DNA of 15,724 nucleotides from positions 1 through 15,724 of the forward strand of contig CANEDJ010000035.1 in NCBI GenBank assembly GCA_947426265.1. The letters are read 5' to 3'. Source of the DNA: MGBC102946 sp022793145 (GTDB taxonomy: Bacteria; Bacillota_I; Bacilli_A; RF39; UBA660). The notes beneath the pieces are model-generated. The model searched no databases. It worked only from the letters and a program-made list of their open reading frames with translations, and had not been told where the DNA came from. Made by a program: the position numbers and the translations under genes. Shown one piece after another: positions 13,003 to 15,724 of the stretch (positions are counted from its first letter, which is position 1; the number at the start of each line of letters is the position of its first letter).

Positions 13003-15724
13003 ATGATGTGTGGTAGAAAAAAAGGGTTCACTTTGATTGAACTACTAGCAGTAATCATAATCATTGGAGTTATCGCATTGATAGTTACACCAATTGTAAT
13101 TGATGTCATCAAAAAACAGGAGAAGAAAACATTCCAAGAGAGTGTTCACGGAATTATGGAATCAATTAGAATTGATACAGCCGATGATAATTTTTCTCTT
13201 CCTAGAGAATACTATTATAAGGATGGGACTTTAACTTTAGAACAAGTTGGCAATGGAAATCGTGATGATCTTCCAACTGTTGTAAAGGTAAATGGACGTT
13301 ATAGTGGTGAAGGAAGATTTATTGTTGATGAAGATGGAGACATTCTTGTAGTAAATGCATGTAATGGAAACTATTGTATTAACAATTCAAAGGACAACGA
13401 CGAGCTTGTGCTTGAACCAGATGATGGAACGCATAATCCAGTTAGAGATCCAGAAGATCCAGTAATCGCATTGATCGATAGCAAAGTAATGATGATAGGG
13501 TTGGGTTCTACGTTTGTTGATCCAGGAGTTAAATCAGAAACGAGAGCAGGAGATGCTCTAACTTATACAACGGTAATAAAACGTGGCAATACTGTTGTAG
13601 ATAGTGTAGATACAGGAGCTGTAGCAACATATACAATTACATATACAAATGAAAGTAATGGAAAAAAAGCAACTGTAACAAGAACAGTAAAAGTAGTAGA
13701 AATGAAGCCACAAATTACAATTACAAAAGCAGATAGTAGTTATGTAAGAAGTAAAACAGTAGTAATAAAAGTAGCAGCAGTTTCACCAAACAAGGTAACA
13801 GGCTTTACTTATCAAATTGATGGACAAGATCCAGTCCAAGTAAGTGGAAATGAAAAAACAATAACATTAAATACCACTGGAATATTTAGTATTGTGGTAA
13901 GAGCAACAGATGATAATGGTCATAGTGATAGTGTAACTGGGGGACCATATAGAATAGATGCGACAGGACCAGAATTAACAATTGACCCTGAAATTGTGAC
14001 ATTGGATTCTGCAACAGCAGGAAGCTATAATATCTTTACTGGAGTAACAGCAGTAGATAATGTAGATGGAACAATAGATAATAGTAAAATTATTACAGGT
14101 GGGGATACATTGTTATCAATTCCAGGTACTTATCGAGTTACTTATACAGTAAAAGATAGATTAGGAAACGAAACTACAGGAGTAAGAACTTTTGTTGTAA
14201 GTGATTCAACAAAACCAGTAGTTACAATAGCACCAGAAGAAACAACAAGACATGTGAAGTCACAAAGCGTAAAAATAACAGCAACAGATAATAATAGAGT
14301 AGATAGTATAACATATGTAATTATAAAAGACGGAGTAAGAAGTGCAGCTAATCCAATCAATAATGGAGGTTCAGTTTTATTAAATTCAACAGGAAATTAT
14401 CAAATAGAAGTAACAGCAGTAGATAATAGTGGAAATACAGAAGTAAAAACAAGTGGAACGTATAAGATAGATACAACCCCTCCAGTAATTACGTTTAATG
14501 ATGTGACATTAAAAATAGATGAAGTAGCAGGATATAATTTAATGACAGGAGTAACAGCGACAGATAATTCAGGAGTGACACCAACAATTACATATACTGG
14601 TGGATTGAGTGCAACAGTGGGAACACAAACAATAACTTATCAAGCAACAGATGAAGCAGGGAATGTAGCAACAAGAACAAGAACATTTACAATAACAGGA
14701 GCAACAGCACCAATCATAAGTTATTCACCAATCCAGACAACAGGATGGGTAAAATCAGTAAATGTAACAATCAGCGCTACAGTAAAAGTGGGAGAAAATT
14801 TAAGTGCTTTCACATATAGTATCAATAATGGAGCAGCACAGAATGGAACAAGAAACGGAAATACAGGGACAGCGAATGTAACATTAAATACAACAGGGAC
14901 TTATACAATCAGTGCATCAGCAACAGGAGGATATGGAAACTCTAAAACAGAAGGAAGTGGAACCTATTATATAGATGCGACAGTACCAACAGTGGGAGCT
15001 ATAGGAGGAAATACAGATAGTTGGACAACAAGTAAGACATTAACAGCAACATTATCAGATTCACATAGTGGAGTAGTAGCATATGCATGGACAACAAGTA
15101 GTGCGACGCCAACAAGCTGGGTAACAGTAGGAGCAACAAATAATTATGCATTTAGTAAGAATGTAACAGCAAATGGAACTTATTACTTATGGGCGAAAGA
15201 TGCAGTAGGGAATATATCTGCAGCGAAGAGTGTAACAGTAAGTAAGATAGATACAACAACACCAAGTATAACAAGTAGCTACACAAGTACAGCTTATTCA
15301 GTAAATGAGAAAACAAGTGTAGCAGTAAGTACATTATATTCAGCAACATTCGGAGGAATGGGAGGAAGTGTTACATGTAAGAACGGAACAACAACAGTAA
15401 CAAACCTTAATTCATTAGCAGTGGGGACATACACATTAACATGTACAGCAACAGGAGGAAATGGAAAGACAGCAAGTGTAAAACCTAAAGTAACAATTAA
15501 GTCAGCTGGAACAAGTGGAAGTGATCTAGCAAATAAAGATAGTTTATCAGACTTGGCAAATATGAAAAGATATAGAGGAGCAAATCCAAATAACTGGGTA
15601 TGCTTTGGGTCATCAAGTATAACAAGTCCAGGAAGTTGTGATGCAAATCATAAATGGAGAATCATAGGAATAGATGGAAGCGGAAGAATGAAGATCATGA
15701 CAAACTATTACTATAGTACAGGAA
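13003..15724 (+). CDS. Giant surface protein with type IV prepilin leader and Ig-like repeats (3' end outside window)
   Basis: At least 907 aa, open to the window edge. Start 13003 follows AAGGAG (12990-12995) by 7 nt. The leader MMCGRKKG ends in the prepilin peptidase site G8|F9 (KKGFTLIE, Glu at +5), followed by a hydrophobic helix (about 9-33) and an amphipathic extension, as in type IV pilins and pseudopilins. Residues about 40-130 look like a small pilin head with C120 and C125. From about 150 on come eight or so beta-sandwich domains. DUF5011-like domains (for example about 324-400 and 495-565, with GVTAVDN, GTYRVTYTVKDRLGN and ATDEAGN) alternate with Ig-like domains that end in Y(R/K/Y)ID(A/T)T.P. 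A Cys-containing region (C867, C879) with WRIIGIDG begins near 845, a module I recall from gut Firmicutes surface proteins. Thr/Val/Ala/Gly-rich, dominated by ACA, GTA, GCA and GGA codons, unlike the Lys/Ile/Asn-rich neighbours. No pilus assembly genes are in the window. Confidence 0.88.
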   Translation, partial: MMCGRKKGFTLIELLAVIIIIGVIALIVTPIVIDVIKKQEKKTFQESVHGIMESIRIDTADDNFSLPREYYYKDGTLTLEQVGNGNRDDLPTVVKVNGRYSGEGRFIVDEDGDILVVNACNGNYCINNSKDNDELVLEPDDGTHNPVRDPEDPVIALIDSKVMMIGLGSTFVDPGVKSETRAGDALTYTTVIKRGNTVVDSVDTGAVATYTITYTNESNGKKATVTRTVKVVEMKPQITITKADSSYVRSKTVVIKVAAVSPNKVTGFTYQIDGQDPVQVSGNEKTITLNTTGIFSIVVRATDDNGHSDSVTGGPYRIDATGPELTIDPEIVTLDSATAGSYNIFTGVTAVDNVDGTIDNSKIITGGDTLLSIPGTYRVTYTVKDRLGNETTGVRTFVVSDSTKPVVTIAPEETTRHVKSQSVKITATDNNRVDSITYVIIKDGVRSAANPINNGGSVLLNSTGNYQIEVTAVDNSGNTEVKTSGTYKIDTTPPVITFNDVTLKIDEVAGYNLMTGVTATDNSGVTPTITYTGGLSATVGTQTITYQATDEAGNVATRTRTFTITGATAPIISYSPIQTTGWVKSVNVTISATVKVGENLSAFTYSINNGAAQNGTRNGNTGTANVTLNTTGTYTISASATGGYGNSKTEGSGTYYIDATVPTVGAIGGNTDSWTTSKTLTATLSDSHSGVVAYAWTTSSATPTSWVTVGATNNYAFSKNVTANGTYYLWAKDAVGNISAAKSVTVSKIDTTTPSITSSYTSTAYSVNEKTSVAVSTLYSATFGGMGGSVTCKNGTTTVTNLNSLAVGTYTLTCTATGGNGKTASVKPKVTIKSAGTSGSDLANKDSLSDLANMKRYRGANPNNWVCFGSSSITSPGSCDANHKWRIIGIDGSGRMKIMTNYYYSTG
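13948..15264 (+). repeat. Super-repeat of about 170 residues in the surface protein, marked by YxIDxTxP linkers
   Basis: The linker recurs at residues 316-323 (YRIDATGP), 487-494 (YKIDTTPP), 656-662 (YIDATVP) and 747-754 (SKIDTTTP). Intervals are about 171, 168 and 92 residues, so the first two units hold two domains each and the last holds one. Short DNA repeats such as GTAACAGCAGTAGATAAT appear in more than one unit, pointing to recombination-prone duplication. Confidence 0.7.

Noticed and set aside
14142..15349. Minus-strand open frames inside the surface-protein gene
   Set aside because: They are complements of the repetitive ACA/GTA codons, giving Leu/Ser/Tyr or Val/Thr low-complexity sequence with no ribosome-binding sites.
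1..15724. CRISPR arrays, tRNA/rRNA genes, insertion sequences, attachment sites
   Set aside because: I found no regularly spaced direct repeats, no cloverleaf-like segment, no transposase motif and no integrase or att-like duplication by eye.

Overview
The window comes from an A+T-rich, Gram-positive-type (Firmicutes/Bacilli-like) bacterium that uses the standard bacterial code. Tryptophan is TGG throughout, no long gene has an internal TGA, and TGA serves as the stop of lgt, so this is not a Mycoplasma/Spiroplasma-type code. A Noc-type nucleoid occlusion protein, a PF04020 'phage holin family' protein next to lgt, Gram-positive ribosome-binding sites, and a giant surface protein with a prepilin leader together suggest an uncultured gut-type Bacilli lineage. 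That placement is inference.

Layout. (1) 1-1700: the tail of a possible upstream gene, then a promoter embedded in a perfect 10-bp inverted repeat, then a Noc-like ParB-family gene (502 aa) with a very long disordered linker, closed by a small terminator. (2) 1711-5340: a 1209-aa unrecognised helical protein with four internal repeats of about 172 residues and a coiled-coil, possibly TelA-like, C-terminus. (3) 5342-5659: a 5'-truncated remnant of a geranylgeranyl-reductase-type FAD oxidoreductase. (4) 5782-7942: a likely operon of a membrane-anchored cohesin/cadherin-like protein, a TsaC/YrdC tRNA-modification enzyme, and a small zinc-ribbon protein. (5) 7943-8294: non-coding, with one hairpin and a good promoter, then uvrB with a terminator overlapping its stop. 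(6) 10343-12563: a compact operon of a PF04020 membrane protein, lgt and trxB, with start/stop spacings of 1 nt and a 14-nt overlap, ending in a 16-bp-stem terminator. (7) 12629-15724: a small XRE regulator on the minus strand, divergent from a very large gene that runs off the window. The large gene joins a type IV prepilin leader and pilin-like head to a string of Ig-like domains.

How it fits together. Regions 1-6 are mostly housekeeping: chromosome protection, tRNA modification, nucleotide excision repair, lipoprotein maturation and thiol redox. Region 7 looks accessory. A textbook TTGACA-17-TATAAT promoter drives the surface protein, and two related operator-like sites 31 bp apart cover its spacer and start point, next to the XRE gene. 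The simplest reading is a self-contained switch for an adhesin/pilin-like surface structure. The most distinctive items are this regulator/adhesin pair, the extended Noc with an inverted repeat of Noc-site-like half sites at its own promoter, and the repeat protein downstream of it.
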